Counted from the first letter of the stretch, positions 8,721 to 17,600 are shown. The stretch: 64,000 nucleotides of DNA from JACVRW01 sp036519295 (GCA_036519295.1 DATDLN010000070.1:21217-85216); one strand, 5' to 3'. The notes: generated by a model from the sequence alone, not told the origin. Numbers and translations are program-made.

Positions 8721-10369
8721 TGGAGGCATCGCGCGCGGGTACGTCGTCTGCGCGCACCAAACAGCTCGTACTGGTCGCCGCCATCCTCGGCACGACCGTC
8801 GTCACGGTCGACTCGACCGTCGTCAACGTCGCGCTGCCGGCGATCGCCGACGACCTCGGCGGTGGGCTGGCCGGGCAGCAGTGGACGTCGAACGCCTACC
8901 TCGTCACGCTCGGTTCGCTGCTCCTGATCGGCGGCTCGCTGGGCGATCTGTTCGGCGAACGCCGGGTGTTCGCGCTCGGCGTGGGCGGGTTCGGCGTGAC
9001 ATCGCTGCTCTGTGCGCTCGCGCCGACGATCGAGCTGCTGGTGGTGGCCCGGGCGCTGCAGGGGGTGTTCGGCGCACTGCTCACGCCCGCCGCACTCGCC
9101 GCGATCGTCACGGTGTTCCCGCCCGAGGAGCGCGGCAAGGCCGTGGGCGCTTGGACCGCGTGGGGCGGGATCGGCACCGTCCTGGGACCGCTGATCGGCG
9201 GTCAGCTCGTGGACACGGCGTCGTGGCGCTGGATCTTCGCAATCAACGTCCCGGTGGTCGTCATCACGCTGGTCCTGGCGATGAGGGTGGTGCCGGCCGG
9301 CGCAAAGCGGCCGGACGCGCGGGTCGATGTCGTGGGCGCGACGCTGTGCGCGCTCGGACTCGCCGGGATGACCTTCGGCCTGATCGAGCAGCCGCTGCGT
9401 GGCTTCGGCGACCCCGCCGTGTTCCTGCCGCTCGTGCTGGGGGCCGCGCTGTTCGCCGGCTTCATCGCCTGGGAGGAGCGCACCTCGCACCCGATGCTCC
9501 CATTGGCGCTGTTCAGGCGGCGCAACTTCGCGATCGGCAACGTCGAGACGTTCTCCATGTACGCGGGACTGGGCCTCCTTTTCTTCTTCCTCGTGCTCTA
9601 TCTCCAGCAGGTCGCCGGGTTCAGCGCGCTCGAGGCCGGGACCGCGAGCCTGCCGGTGACGATCGTGATGTTCCTGCTCTCCACGAGATTCGGCATGCTG
9701 GCCGACCGCTACGGACCGCGCTTCTTCATGGGGGTTGGTCCGCTGGTGGCCGCGGCCGGCCTGGCGTGGTTCCTGCGGCTCGACGCCGACGTGGACTACT
9801 TCACTGATCTGCTGCCCGGATTGCTTGTGTTCGCGCTCGGGTTGTCGATGACGGTGGCGCCGCTCACGGCCACCGTGCTCGCCGACGCGGACGAGCACAA
9901 TGCCGGGATCGCCTCGGGCGTCAACAACGCGATCGCCCGCGTGGCGGGCCTGGTGACGATCGCGGCGGTGGGAGCGCTCGTGGCGGCGTCGTTCGGCTCG
10001 GCCCTGGACGACAAGCTCGGCGCAATGGCATCGCGACCCGACGTCGCCCCGGCGGTCGCGGACGCCAAGAAGCAGCCGCTGGCGGAGGTCGTCCCGGCGA
10101 GCGCGCCGCCGAGAGTGCGCGCCGTGGTGACTGCTGCCGCCCAGGACGCCTCCGTCACCGCCTTCCATGTCGGGATCGGGATCGCGACCGGTCTGGTTGC
10201 GCTCGGCGGGGTGCTGGGTTTGGTCGGGATCCAGAACCCACGGCGCCGGGTCGCGGCCGGAGAGTGCCCGGGCGGGCAGTTGACCGGCGTTCCGAGGGAG
10301 GGCGCTCGTCAATCGCCGTGCGATTGGCAGCGCCAGGCGCAGGAGTGCGGGGAGCCGGTGGCGGCCTAA
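8720..10369 (+). CDS. MFS transporter, DHA2 (14-helix) type
   Basis: A 549-residue integral membrane protein with about 14 hydrophobic segments. The DHA2/EmrB signature TVVTVDSTVVNVALP is in helix 1, the motif A-like GDLFGERRVF comes after helix 2, and ARALQGVFGALLTPAALAAI is in helix 4. Members export drugs or other hydrophobic compounds using the proton gradient. The ATG shares one base with the citrate synthase stop, so it is the third gene of a coupled unit. The last 45 residues are polar and cytoplasmic. Substrate unknown. Confidence 0.92.
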   Translation: MEASRAGTSSARTKQLVLVAAILGTTVVTVDSTVVNVALPAIADDLGGGLAGQQWTSNAYLVTLGSLLLIGGSLGDLFGERRVFALGVGGFGVTSLLCALAPTIELLVVARALQGVFGALLTPAALAAIVTVFPPEERGKAVGAWTAWGGIGTVLGPLIGGQLVDTASWRWIFAINVPVVVITLVLAMRVVPAGAKRPDARVDVVGATLCALGLAGMTFGLIEQPLRGFGDPAVFLPLVLGAALFAGFIAWEERTSHPMLPLALFRRRNFAIGNVETFSMYAGLGLLFFFLVLYLQQVAGFSALEAGTASLPVTIVMFLLSTRFGMLADRYGPRFFMGVGPLVAAAGLAWFLRLDADVDYFTDLLPGLLVFALGLSMTVAPLTATVLADADEHNAGIASGVNNAIARVAGLVTIAAVGALVAASFGSALDDKLGAMASRPDVAPAVADAKKQPLAEVVPASAPPRVRAVVTAAAQDASVTAFHVGIGIATGLVALGGVLGLVGIQNPRRRVAAGECPGGQLTGVPREGARQSPCDWQRQAQECGEPVAA

Positions 10370-10378
10370 GAGCTGTCT

Positions 10379-10825
10379 CTAAGGCACGTCGACCTCGAGC
10401 TCTCCGCTGCGCGACAGCGTCACGAGGACCAGCTGCACGCCGCCGGACGGGTACAGCACGCTGCAGCGGACCGTCATCCGGGGCTCGATGCGGCGGGGGC
10501 ATCGTACGGCCGCCGCATCGTCGTCGCGGAGCGAGATCAGCCTCGCCTCGGCGCGCTGCTCGGCGGACCGCGCGGACGCCGGGTCGGGCGGGGAGGGAGC
10601 GGGCTCGGCGCGAGCCAGCAGGACCGCGCCGACTGCCGCCGCCGCCACGGCTGCGCCGACCGCGAACGGCGCGAGCCGGAGGCGTGGGAGGCGCCGCCGC
10701 TCGGCCTCGAAGAAAACGAAGCCGCAGGCGCGGCACCTCGATGCCGCGGGTGGCGCCTCCGCGCCGCAGCGCGGACAGCTCGCCGTCGGCGTCGGTGCGG
10801 CGGCCTCGTGCACGGCAGCGCCCAC
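10379..10825 (-). CDS. Zinc-ribbon membrane protein with DUF4333-like domain
   Basis: A 148-residue protein in three parts. Residues 15-36 hold a zinc ribbon (CPRCGAEAP, then CRACGF). Residues 52-71 form one transmembrane helix (FAVGAAVAAAAVGAVLLA). The C-terminal outer domain (VRCPRRIEPRMTVRCSVLY and following) has the paired cysteines of DUF4333 proteins, which are actinobacterial envelope proteins of unknown role. The topology implies a cytoplasmic metal-binding head and an extracytoplasmic tail. The start is a GTG; no better start is visible. Confidence 0.72.
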   Translation of the reverse strand: MGAAVHEAAAPTPTASCPRCGAEAPPAASRCRACGFVFFEAERRRLPRLRLAPFAVGAAVAAAAVGAVLLARAEPAPSPPDPASARSAEQRAEARLISLRDDDAAAVRCPRRIEPRMTVRCSVLYPSGGVQLVLVTLSRSGELEVDVP

Positions 10826-10863
10826 CCTAGCCGCCGCGACGACCCGCCGGTTAGCATGCGCTC

Positions 10864-12372
10864 GTGGCCGGACTCGATCGCCGGGAGTTCCTGGCGGGGG
10901 CCGCAGGAGGGCTACTCGCGGGGACGCTCCCCCTGGACGCGGCGGCGCTGTTCGCCGAGCCCGCGCTCTCGAAGCTGGCAGCGCGTGCGCTCCGCTCGGC
11001 GGTGCGCGGGCGGGTCTACTTCCCGCGCTCGCCCGGCTACAACGCGGCGCGCCTCGTCTACAACGTGCGTTACGACGGCGCCCGCCCGGAGGCGGTGGTG
11101 CAGCCGCTCGACACCCGCGACGTGGCGGCGATCGTCCGCTGGGCGAACCGCTCCAACGTGCGGTTGGTGGCGCGCTCGGGCGGTCACAGCTATGCGGGCT
11201 ACTCGACGACCTCGAGCGGCGTGGTGGTCGACCTGTCGCGGATCAGCGGGGTGCGCGTTTCGAACGGCCGCGCCACGGTTGGCGCCGGAACGCAGCTCAT
11301 CGACGTGTACGCGGCGCTCGCGCGTCGCGGGCTGCTGGTGCCCGCCGGGTCGTGCCCCTCCGTCGGGATAACGGGTCTCGCCCTCGGCGGCGGCCACGGC
11401 CTGTCGGGACGCCGGTTCGGGCTGACTACCGACAACCTGCTGGGCGCCACGATCGTCACCGCCGACGGCCGCATCCGGCAGGTCGACCAGAACAGCGAGG
11501 AGGATCTCTATTGGGCCTGCCGCGGAGGGGGCGGGGGCAACTTCGGGATCGTCACTTCGCTCACGCTCCAGGCACACCGCGCGAGGGGCGCGGCCTGGTT
11601 CTTCATGAGCTGGCCGTGGGCGGCGGCCGGGCAGGTGCTGGCCGCATGGCAGGCGTTCGCCCCGAACGCTCCGCCGGCGCTCACATCGATCCTCAGCCTG
11701 GCCACCACCGGAGGAGCCGGCGCTCCCCGTGTCACCGCGATCGGGCAGTTTTTCGGCTCCGAGGCGGCGCTGCGCCGCGTGATCCGCCCGCTCACGCGCA
11801 TCGGCGGCGCCAACCTGTCCGCCGGCAGCTCATCGATGATGGCCCTCGCGCTGCGGTGGGCCGGCTGCGTGGACGAGAGCTTCCGCGCGTGCCACACGCG
11901 CGGAACGAGCCCGGGTGGCCGGCTGCCGCGGGAGTCGTTCTTCGCGAAGTCCGACTACTTCAGCCGGCCGCTGCCGCCTCGGGGGCGTCAGGTGATGATC
12001 GACTGGATCGAGCGCCGCCAGCGCACCCCCTCGCTCGGCTCGGGCGCCCTCCTTTTCGACGCATACGGCGGCGCCTACAACCGCCCGGCGGCGGACGCTA
12101 CGGCGTTCGTGCACCGCGACATGCTGTTCTCGCTTCAATATTTCGCCGCCGGCGGCCCGGCCCCGGCCACGCGCGCGTGGATCAACGGCGTCTGGCGGGC
12201 GGTGCGCCCCTTCGCCTCGGGTCAGGCGTACCAGAACTACATCGACCCGCAGCTGACGAGCTGGCAGCGCGCCTACTACGCCTCGAACCTGGCCCGGCTG
12301 CGTCAGGTGAAGCAGACCTACGACCCGGACTTCAAGTTCCGCTTCAAGCAGGCGATTCCACCGGCGGGGTAG
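10864..12372 (+). CDS. Tat-exported FAD-linked oxidase, berberine-bridge-enzyme-like
   Basis: A 502-residue protein beginning with a Tat-like signal (LDRREFLAGAAGGLLAGTLP). It has an FAD-binding type 4 domain (about residues 75-245) and a BBE C-terminal segment (YQNYIDPQLTSWQRAYYASN). Both residues used for bicovalent FAD attachment in this family are present: His108 in RSGGHSYAG and Cys164 in AGSCPSVGITG. Such enzymes oxidise sugars, alcohols or alkaloid-like substrates with O2 and release H2O2. It starts with GTG and sits alone between two leftward genes. Substrate unknown. Confidence 0.9.
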   Translation: MAGLDRREFLAGAAGGLLAGTLPLDAAALFAEPALSKLAARALRSAVRGRVYFPRSPGYNAARLVYNVRYDGARPEAVVQPLDTRDVAAIVRWANRSNVRLVARSGGHSYAGYSTTSSGVVVDLSRISGVRVSNGRATVGAGTQLIDVYAALARRGLLVPAGSCPSVGITGLALGGGHGLSGRRFGLTTDNLLGATIVTADGRIRQVDQNSEEDLYWACRGGGGGNFGIVTSLTLQAHRARGAAWFFMSWPWAAAGQVLAAWQAFAPNAPPALTSILSLATTGGAGAPRVTAIGQFFGSEAALRRVIRPLTRIGGANLSAGSSSMMALALRWAGCVDESFRACHTRGTSPGGRLPRESFFAKSDYFSRPLPPRGRQVMIDWIERRQRTPSLGSGALLFDAYGGAYNRPAADATAFVHRDMLFSLQYFAAGGPAPATRAWINGVWRAVRPFASGQAYQNYIDPQLTSWQRAYYASNLARLRQVKQTYDPDFKFRFKQAIPPAG

Positions 12373-12484
12373 CGCCCGGCCGCGGCGCGGCACCGCGGCG
12401 AACCGGACCCGTGCCCCTTACGCAGCCCCAAGGCGGCCGGTAGCGACAACCACCCGCCGATCCCGGCGGCGGCTCGGACGGAGG

Positions 12485-12988
12485 TCACGGCTCGAACTCG
12501 GGTGGCGGCAGCGGCTCCGTCTCGTCATTCGAGGCGGTGCGGGATCGCCTACGCTCGGGGCGAGTCGCGCGTGGGGGAGGCTCCGGCTCCTGCTCCGCCG
12601 GCGTGGCGACCGTCGCCGGCAGGTCGTCGGCCGGGCGCTTCGCCCGCTCTCGCGCTCCGGCCAGAAACAGGATCGCCGCGCAGGCCAGCGCGAGCAGATT
12701 CTGGCCGAGCGAGCGATCGAAGAGTCGAACCACGATCAGCAGTCCCGCCCAGATGCCGGCGCCGGCTATCACCGTGCCGTCGCCGAAGGGAAGGTGGAAC
12801 CGTTTGCCCTCGGCCCGCGCGCCGAGCAGTGCGAGTACGCCGAGCGCGATCAGGATCTCGGCCGCCTCGACGAACGAGAACGGGCCGAAAGTGCTCGCGA
12901 TCAGGAGCAGGGCGCCCACCGCGGCCGCCTTCTGCTCGAGATTCAGCAGGCGGAACGCGCGGAGCGCGCGGCTCAGCGTCTCAGCCAT
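12485..12988 (-). CDS. Small multi-helix membrane protein
   Basis: A 167-residue protein with about four hydrophobic segments (roughly residues 22-36, 41-54, 73-88 and 96-113) and a long acidic/proline-rich cytoplasmic-looking tail rich in PEQEPEPPPRATRPERRR. No family is recognised. Its start overlaps the end of the DUF2203 gene by 8 bases, so the two are probably translated together and may work together. Confidence 0.7.
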   Translation of the reverse strand: MAETLSRALRAFRLLNLEQKAAAVGALLLIASTFGPFSFVEAAEILIALGVLALLGARAEGKRFHLPFGDGTVIAGAGIWAGLLIVVRLFDRSLGQNLLALACAAILFLAGARERAKRPADDLPATVATPAEQEPEPPPRATRPERRRSRTASNDETEPLPPPEFEP

Positions 12989-13367
12989 CGTCGAGCGGGC
13001 GCCGTCCCGCGAAGCCCGCGTCCGGCTCGTGCCAGAAGCCGATCTCATCCTCGCCCTCCTGCCAGCAGAGATACACCTCGCGCCCCTCGCGCAGCGCCGG
13101 GAAGTCCACCAGTCCGCGGTCGAGGTCGCGCAGAATGACCTCGAGCTGGCGCAGTTCGACCATGGACTCGCGCAGCTCGAGGAAGCCCTCCGAGACGGTG
13201 CGGCCGGGCTTGCCGCCGCCGTTCGTGGTACCCGCCTCGGCGAGCGCCTTCCGCGCCTCCCGGTCCCCCAACCGATCCCGCGCCGAGCGCATGCGCTCAA
13301 TCAGGTCGGCCACCCGAGGCAGTAGGGCGCTCGCCTCCTCGAGGGTGTAGTGGCGCGCGTGGAGCAC
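12981..13367 (-). CDS. DUF2203 family protein
   Basis: A 128-residue protein that matches the DUF2203 pattern: RHYTLEEASALLPRVADLIE at the start, a helical hairpin, and a C-terminal GREVYLCWQEGEDEIGFWHE block. The GTG at 13367 gives the usual family length; the frame is open further upstream, but those residues are Arg-rich and unlike the family. The function of DUF2203 is not established. It lies between an EVE-domain gene and a membrane protein gene on the same strand with minimal spacing. Confidence 0.82.
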   Translation of the reverse strand: MLHARHYTLEEASALLPRVADLIERMRSARDRLGDREARKALAEAGTTNGGGKPGRTVSEGFLELRESMVELRQLEVILRDLDRGLVDFPALREGREVYLCWQEGEDEIGFWHEPDAGFAGRRPLDDG

Positions 13368-13384
13368 GGTTCCGGCAGCGCCGC

Positions 13385-13840
13385 TCAGGCCGGCGCGCGG
13401 GAGCTCTCGCGGATGCGGCGGTCGAGCAGCCGCGAATCCGCGTCCGAGACGGCCCGCAGCTGACCCTGGAAGGCGAGCTGCCAGTGCTCGGCCGGCCACT
13501 TGCGAACGTGCTCGAGCTCGCTTGCCAACTCAACCGCCGGCACGAACTCGTCCTCCTCCAGCACGGTCTCCGGCTCGGTCTCGAAGCGCCACGGATAGGG
13601 GTCGGGGTTGGTGGGCTTCCCGGGCCAGATCCGCGAGCGATCCTCGTACATCTCTCCGGTCACCCGGACCATCCCGCCGAACGCCTGCACTCCGGTGACG
13701 AAGAACACGATTCGGTCCCCCGGCTCGATCTGCTCGGCCATCCGCCGGCGGCGCTCCTTGGCTCCGATTACTCCGAAGCCGCGCTCCCGCGTGGCTCGAA
13801 AGTTGGCGAGCGATCCGGTCAGAACCCACGTCTTGGCCAC
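13385..13840 (-). CDS. EVE domain protein
   Basis: A 151-residue protein with the EVE (PUA-like) fold: starting strand TWVLTGSLANF, the central IEPGDRIVFFVTGVQAFGGM, and the late WRFETEPE segment followed by helical residues. EVE domains recognise modified bases such as 5-methyl- or hydroxymethyl-cytosine in DNA and related RNA marks. The GTG at 13840 includes the first strand of the fold; the downstream ATG would remove it. It precedes DUF2203 by 17 bases and diverges from a 73-residue protein. Confidence 0.8.
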   Translation of the reverse strand: MAKTWVLTGSLANFRATRERGFGVIGAKERRRRMAEQIEPGDRIVFFVTGVQAFGGMVRVTGEMYEDRSRIWPGKPTNPDPYPWRFETEPETVLEEDEFVPAVELASELEHVRKWPAEHWQLAFQGQLRAVSDADSRLLDRRIRESSRAPA

Positions 13841-13883
13841 GCGGCAGAAGGCTACCGCTACCCCCTGTACTGTTCGGGATCGC

Positions 13884-14105
13884 ATGGGAGAGAAAGAGCC
13901 CGACCTGATCGGTCCGGACGACGTCGCCTACCGTCTGGATCTCACTCCGTCGCAGCTCAAGATCACCTGGACGGCGTTGAAGTCCTTCCTCGACGACTTC
14001 GGCCACGACGAGCGCGACGTCCTCGAGATCGCCCGCGAGGTGCTCGCGAAGCTGCCCGACGAGCACGCGATCCGCAGCATCGAAATAGGCAAGGGCCGGC
14101 GGTAA
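13884..14105 (+). CDS. Small hypothetical protein
   Basis: A 73-residue, mostly helical, acidic protein (MGEKEPDLIGPDDVAYRLDL at its start; DDFGHDERDVLEIAREVLAK in the middle). No family is recognised. It diverges from the EVE gene with 43 bases between starts and is followed after 7 bases by the sulfatase-like gene. Codon usage fits real coding sequence. Confidence 0.6.
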   Translation: MGEKEPDLIGPDDVAYRLDLTPSQLKITWTALKSFLDDFGHDERDVLEIAREVLAKLPDEHAIRSIEIGKGRR

Positions 14106-14112
14106 CGATCCT

Positions 14113-15606
14113 GTGCCCCCCGATCTGACCCGACGCGACCTGATTCGCGCCGGCGGCGCCGGTGCGGTCGGCCTGACCGTTCTCGGGGCCAGCGCCTGCG
14201 ACAAGGACGAGGCCACCGGCGCCCCGCCGGCCCGCCGCGCGCAGTCGCCCGCGGGCGCCATGAACGTGGTCGTGGTGGTCATGGACAGCCTGCGCGCCGA
14301 CCATATCTACGGGCCGCGCGCCCGCACAGCGACGTTGGACGCCTTTGCGCGCGAGTCACTGCGCTTCCGGAACGCGTACCCCGAGGGGATGCCCACGATC
14401 CCGGCGCGCCGGGCGATCATGTCCGGTCGGCGCACCTTCCCCTTCCGCGGCTGGCATCCGTACAAGGGACTGCCCCCGCAGCCCGGGTGGGAACCGGTGG
14501 GCAGCGACGGCGAGATGTTCACGGAGTACCTCCGCGGGCGCGGCTGGACGGTCGGCTACGTGACCGACAACCCGCACCTCCTCCTGCCGGTCCACAAGCG
14601 CTTCCGGGCCAAGTTCGACCGCGTCGACCTGGTCGAGGGCCAGGTGCCGCTGCGGCGGAAGCCGAAACGCCGCGTCTCGCAGGCGGAGGTGGACCGGCAC
14701 CTGCCGCCGTCGATGCGCGGAAGCCGCGCCGAGCCGCGCATGAGGGCCTACCTGTCCGCGAACCCGCGCGACCGCCGCGAGGACGAGTTCCTCGCCGCGC
14801 GCGTCTTCCGGCGGGGCATGTCGTGGATCGAGTGGGCCCGGGCCCACCAGCCGTTCGCGCTCGTGATCGACTCCTTCGACGCGCACGAGCCGTGGGACGC
14901 GCCGCGACGGATCATCGACATCTACGGCCGGCCGCGAAGTCGCAGCGTGGAGCCCATCCAGCCGTTCCCGACGCCGGCGGCCCACTATCGAGAGCTCGAT
15001 CTGACGCGCAGCATCCTGCGCCGCATGCGCCAGCTGTACGCCGCGGAGGTCACGCTGGTCGACACCTGGCTCGGCCACTTCCTCGACCGGCTTGCAGGGC
15101 TCGGGCTCGCGCAAAACACGCTGGTGGTGCTCCTGAGCGACCACGGCGTGCTGCTCGGCGAGTACGGCTGGGTGGGCAAGCGCTACTCGGAGATGCACGA
15201 GGAGCTGACCCACGTGCCGTTCATGATCCGGCACCCGCAGGGCAAGGGAAAGGGGGCGACGAGCGACTACTACGCGTCCACGCACGACGTCGGTCCAACG
15301 GTGCTCTCGGTGCTCGGCCAAGGGGTCCCTGACCACATGGACGGCGTCGACCTCTCGCCGCTGCTCGACGGCCGGCCGCCGGCGGTCCGCCGGAACTACC
15401 GCACCGCTTCCTACAACGACCACGTCAGCGCGAGCGACGGCCGCTGGCTTCTGATCTCGGACAACCGCGGCCGCGAGAAGCGCCTCTACTCGCTGCACAG
15501 CGAGCAGGCCGACGTGGCGCGTCGAAACCCCGATCCGGTGCGGCACCTCTGGGGGCTGATCGAGAAGGACGCCGGCCCGAAGGGCCTGCCGCGCTTCAAG
15601 GACTAG
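14113..15606 (+). CDS. Sulfatase-like lipoprotein of the alkaline phosphatase superfamily, Thr nucleophile
   Basis: A 497-residue protein with a Tat-like signal (TRRDLIRAGGAGAVGL) ending in a lipobox-like LGASAC (Cys29). The sulfatase fold is clear: VVVVMDSLRADHIYG with a metal-binding Asp, then MPTIPARRAIMSGRRTF where the nucleophile lies, and LLSDHGVLLGEYGWVGK with the Asp-His pair. In sulfatases the nucleophile is Cys or Ser of CxPxR, converted to formylglycine. Here that position is Thr95 (TIPAR), the residue used by phospho-transferring relatives such as LtaS. It may therefore act on phosphate esters rather than sulfates, outside the membrane. Starts with GTG. Confidence 0.85.
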   Translation: MPPDLTRRDLIRAGGAGAVGLTVLGASACDKDEATGAPPARRAQSPAGAMNVVVVVMDSLRADHIYGPRARTATLDAFARESLRFRNAYPEGMPTIPARRAIMSGRRTFPFRGWHPYKGLPPQPGWEPVGSDGEMFTEYLRGRGWTVGYVTDNPHLLLPVHKRFRAKFDRVDLVEGQVPLRRKPKRRVSQAEVDRHLPPSMRGSRAEPRMRAYLSANPRDRREDEFLAARVFRRGMSWIEWARAHQPFALVIDSFDAHEPWDAPRRIIDIYGRPRSRSVEPIQPFPTPAAHYRELDLTRSILRRMRQLYAAEVTLVDTWLGHFLDRLAGLGLAQNTLVVLLSDHGVLLGEYGWVGKRYSEMHEELTHVPFMIRHPQGKGKGATSDYYASTHDVGPTVLSVLGQGVPDHMDGVDLSPLLDGRPPAVRRNYRTASYNDHVSASDGRWLLISDNRGREKRLYSLHSEQADVARRNPDPVRHLWGLIEKDAGPKGLPRFKD

Positions 15607-15940
15607 CCACCCCTCCACGCCGGCTGCCTCGCTCGCGCGCGTACAGCCGGTGAAGCTTGAGCGCGAGGTGCAGCGCGAGCCGGTCGGACGGTCGATCGAG
15701 GTCGCTGTGCAGCAGGTCGAGTGCCCGGCCGACGGCGGCTGGGAGCGGCCCAGGCTCCGGGGTCGCCGGCGGATCTAGCGGCCGGCTGGCGAGATCGTCG
15801 AGCGCCCGCTCCAGCTGGTCAGTGAGGTCGCTGTCGTGTTCCCTGTCGTAGGCGAGCAGCGGGCCGATCTGCTCGTCCACGAAGGCGAGCGCGGAGGATC
15901 GGTCGATCGCGGCGAGGAGCTCCGTGAGCCTGCCACTCAT
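15596..15940 (-). CDS. Possible degenerate PucR-type C-terminal fragment
   Basis: A 114-residue frame. Its two ends resemble the C-terminal part of PucR/CdaR regulators: IGPLLAYDREHDSDLTDQLE at the front and DLDRPSDRLALHLALKLHRL at the back. The HTH core expected between them (pattern HRNTLRYRL) is missing and replaced by a proline-rich stretch. It overlaps the sulfatase-like gene tail-to-tail by 11 bases. Either it is a shortened protein with a new role or a decaying remnant; the absence of the helix-turn-helix argues against DNA binding. Confidence 0.45.
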   Translation of the reverse strand: MSGRLTELLAAIDRSSALAFVDEQIGPLLAYDREHDSDLTDQLERALDDLASRPLDPPATPEPGPLPAAVGRALDLLHSDLDRPSDRLALHLALKLHRLYARERGSRRGGVASP

Positions 15941-16121
15941 GGCTCTGGCGGGGCGGAAGGAGATGCGAGCCTGGCGATGTATCCGGCTCTCTCCACAAGC
16001 ACCTCCACCTGCCGTCGAATGACGAGCCGAGTAGAAGCCATCAGCGGCCGAAGCCGCGGTTTATGGAGAGCCCTAACGCTCTGGAGCGAGCCTCATCGCT
16101 CATGCGGGAGCATACCGGGCA

Positions 16122-17600
16122 ATGTCGGTCGCCGGCCCGTTCGACTACGCCGTTCTCGGAGGTGGGACGGCGGGGTGCGTTCTGGCGGCGCGCCTGAGCG
16201 AGGATGCGGGGACATCCGTCTGCCTGGTGGAGGCGGGTCCGGACTACGGTCCCTATCAGGACGGCCGCTGGCCCACGGATCTGCTCGCCACCTTCTCGCT
16301 CCCCACCTCGCACGACTGGTGCGACGACCAGGGCGCGCTTCGCTCGGCTCGCGTGCTGGGCGGCTGCTCCGCCCACAACGCCTGCTTCGTCGTCCGCGGC
16401 GCCCCGGAGGACTACGACGAGTGGGGTGACGGCTGGACATACGCGGAGCTGGCGCCGTACCTGGACCGAGCGGCCGGTGCCATCGGCGCCCGAGCGCCGA
16501 CTGACGACGAGAGGACGCCCTGGGAGCGCGCGGTGCGAGAGGCCGGGGCCGAGCTCGGGATGCCGGTTGTCGAGGAGATGGGTGACGAAGTGGGCGCGGA
16601 GGGCCTCGTCAGCTTTCCGCTCAACGCCGTTGACGGCGCGCGCTGGAACTCCGCCTTCGCCTACCTCGATCCGGCGCGGGCACGGGACAACCTCGACGTT
16701 GTGCCCGACGCGCTGGTCGACCGGCTCGAGCTCGCGGGCTCGACCGCCGGCGAAGCGGTGGTCAGGGTCGCCGGAGGGGACCTCCGAGTGCGTGCAGAGC
16801 GGTTCGTCCTGGCGGCGGGCGCCTTCGGGTCACCGGCGGTCCTGCTGCGGAGCGGCATTGGACCGGCGCAGCACCTCCGCGAGCTGTCGATCCCCGTGCA
16901 TCACGAGTTGCCGGTGGGCGAGGGCCTCAAGGACCACTTCGGCATGGGGATCCTCTTCGAACCCCGCGACCGGCTGCGGCGCGAGTCGACCGACTACGCC
17001 CGCCGCCACGGGGCCGTCGCGACGACCGGCCTCCTCAAGCTGCGCAGCCGGCACGCGGAGGACGGGATCTGGGACGGGCACTCCGTCCCCTTCACGGGCT
17101 GGCAGCAAGACGTGCACGGCGCGCGCACCGACGAGATCTACGTCAGCATGTCCTCCCACGCGATGAAACCGCGCTCGACCGGGAGCGTCCGGCTGCGCTC
17201 CCGCGACGCGGCGGCGCTGCCCGTGGTCGACGGCGCCTTCTGCACCGACGCCGACGGCCACGACATGGAGGTGATCCTGGACGGTCTGCGTCGCGTCCGC
17301 GAGCTGGCCTCGACCCGCGCGATGCAGGCGGTCGTGTCAGGCGAGCTCGCGCTGACGGCCTCGATCGAGGACGACGAAGGATGGCACCGGCACGCCCGCT
17401 CCGCGCTCTCCTCCTACTACCACCCCACTTCCACGTGCGGGATCGAACGCGTGGTCGATCGCGACGCCCGCGTCATCGGCCTCGACAACGTGTACGCCGG
17501 CGACGCTTCGATCATGCCCTCGATTCCGCGCGCCAACACGAATCTCTCGACGCTCGCCGTGGCCGAACGCGTAGCCGATCTGCTGCGGCGGACCCGTTAG
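16122..17600 (+). CDS. GMC-family FAD oxidoreductase
   Basis: A 492-residue glucose-methanol-choline oxidoreductase. The FAD-binding motif YAVLGGGTAGCVLAARLSED is at the N-terminus, with GMC signature region VLGGCSAHNACFVVRGAPEDY and the second signature GAFGSPAVLLRSGIGP. The C-terminal catalytic His/Asn pair lies in YHPTSTCGI and RANTNLSTLAVAERV. Members oxidise alcohols, choline or sugars. The stop interlocks with that of the convergent small gene (TTAG). Substrate not predictable. Confidence 0.92.
   Translation: MSVAGPFDYAVLGGGTAGCVLAARLSEDAGTSVCLVEAGPDYGPYQDGRWPTDLLATFSLPTSHDWCDDQGALRSARVLGGCSAHNACFVVRGAPEDYDEWGDGWTYAELAPYLDRAAGAIGARAPTDDERTPWERAVREAGAELGMPVVEEMGDEVGAEGLVSFPLNAVDGARWNSAFAYLDPARARDNLDVVPDALVDRLELAGSTAGEAVVRVAGGDLRVRAERFVLAAGAFGSPAVLLRSGIGPAQHLRELSIPVHHELPVGEGLKDHFGMGILFEPRDRLRRESTDYARRHGAVATTGLLKLRSRHAEDGIWDGHSVPFTGWQQDVHGARTDEIYVSMSSHAMKPRSTGSVRLRSRDAAALPVVDGAFCTDADGHDMEVILDGLRRVRELASTRAMQAVVSGELALTASIEDDEGWHRHARSALSSYYHPTSTCGIERVVDRDARVIGLDNVYAGDASIMPSIPRANTNLSTLAVAERVADLLRRTR

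Noticed and set aside
8663..10312. Long open frame on the - strand opposite the MFS gene (549 codons)
   Set aside because: The product is Arg/His/Glu-rich and low in hydrophobic residues; the + strand encodes an unmistakable 14-helix transporter.
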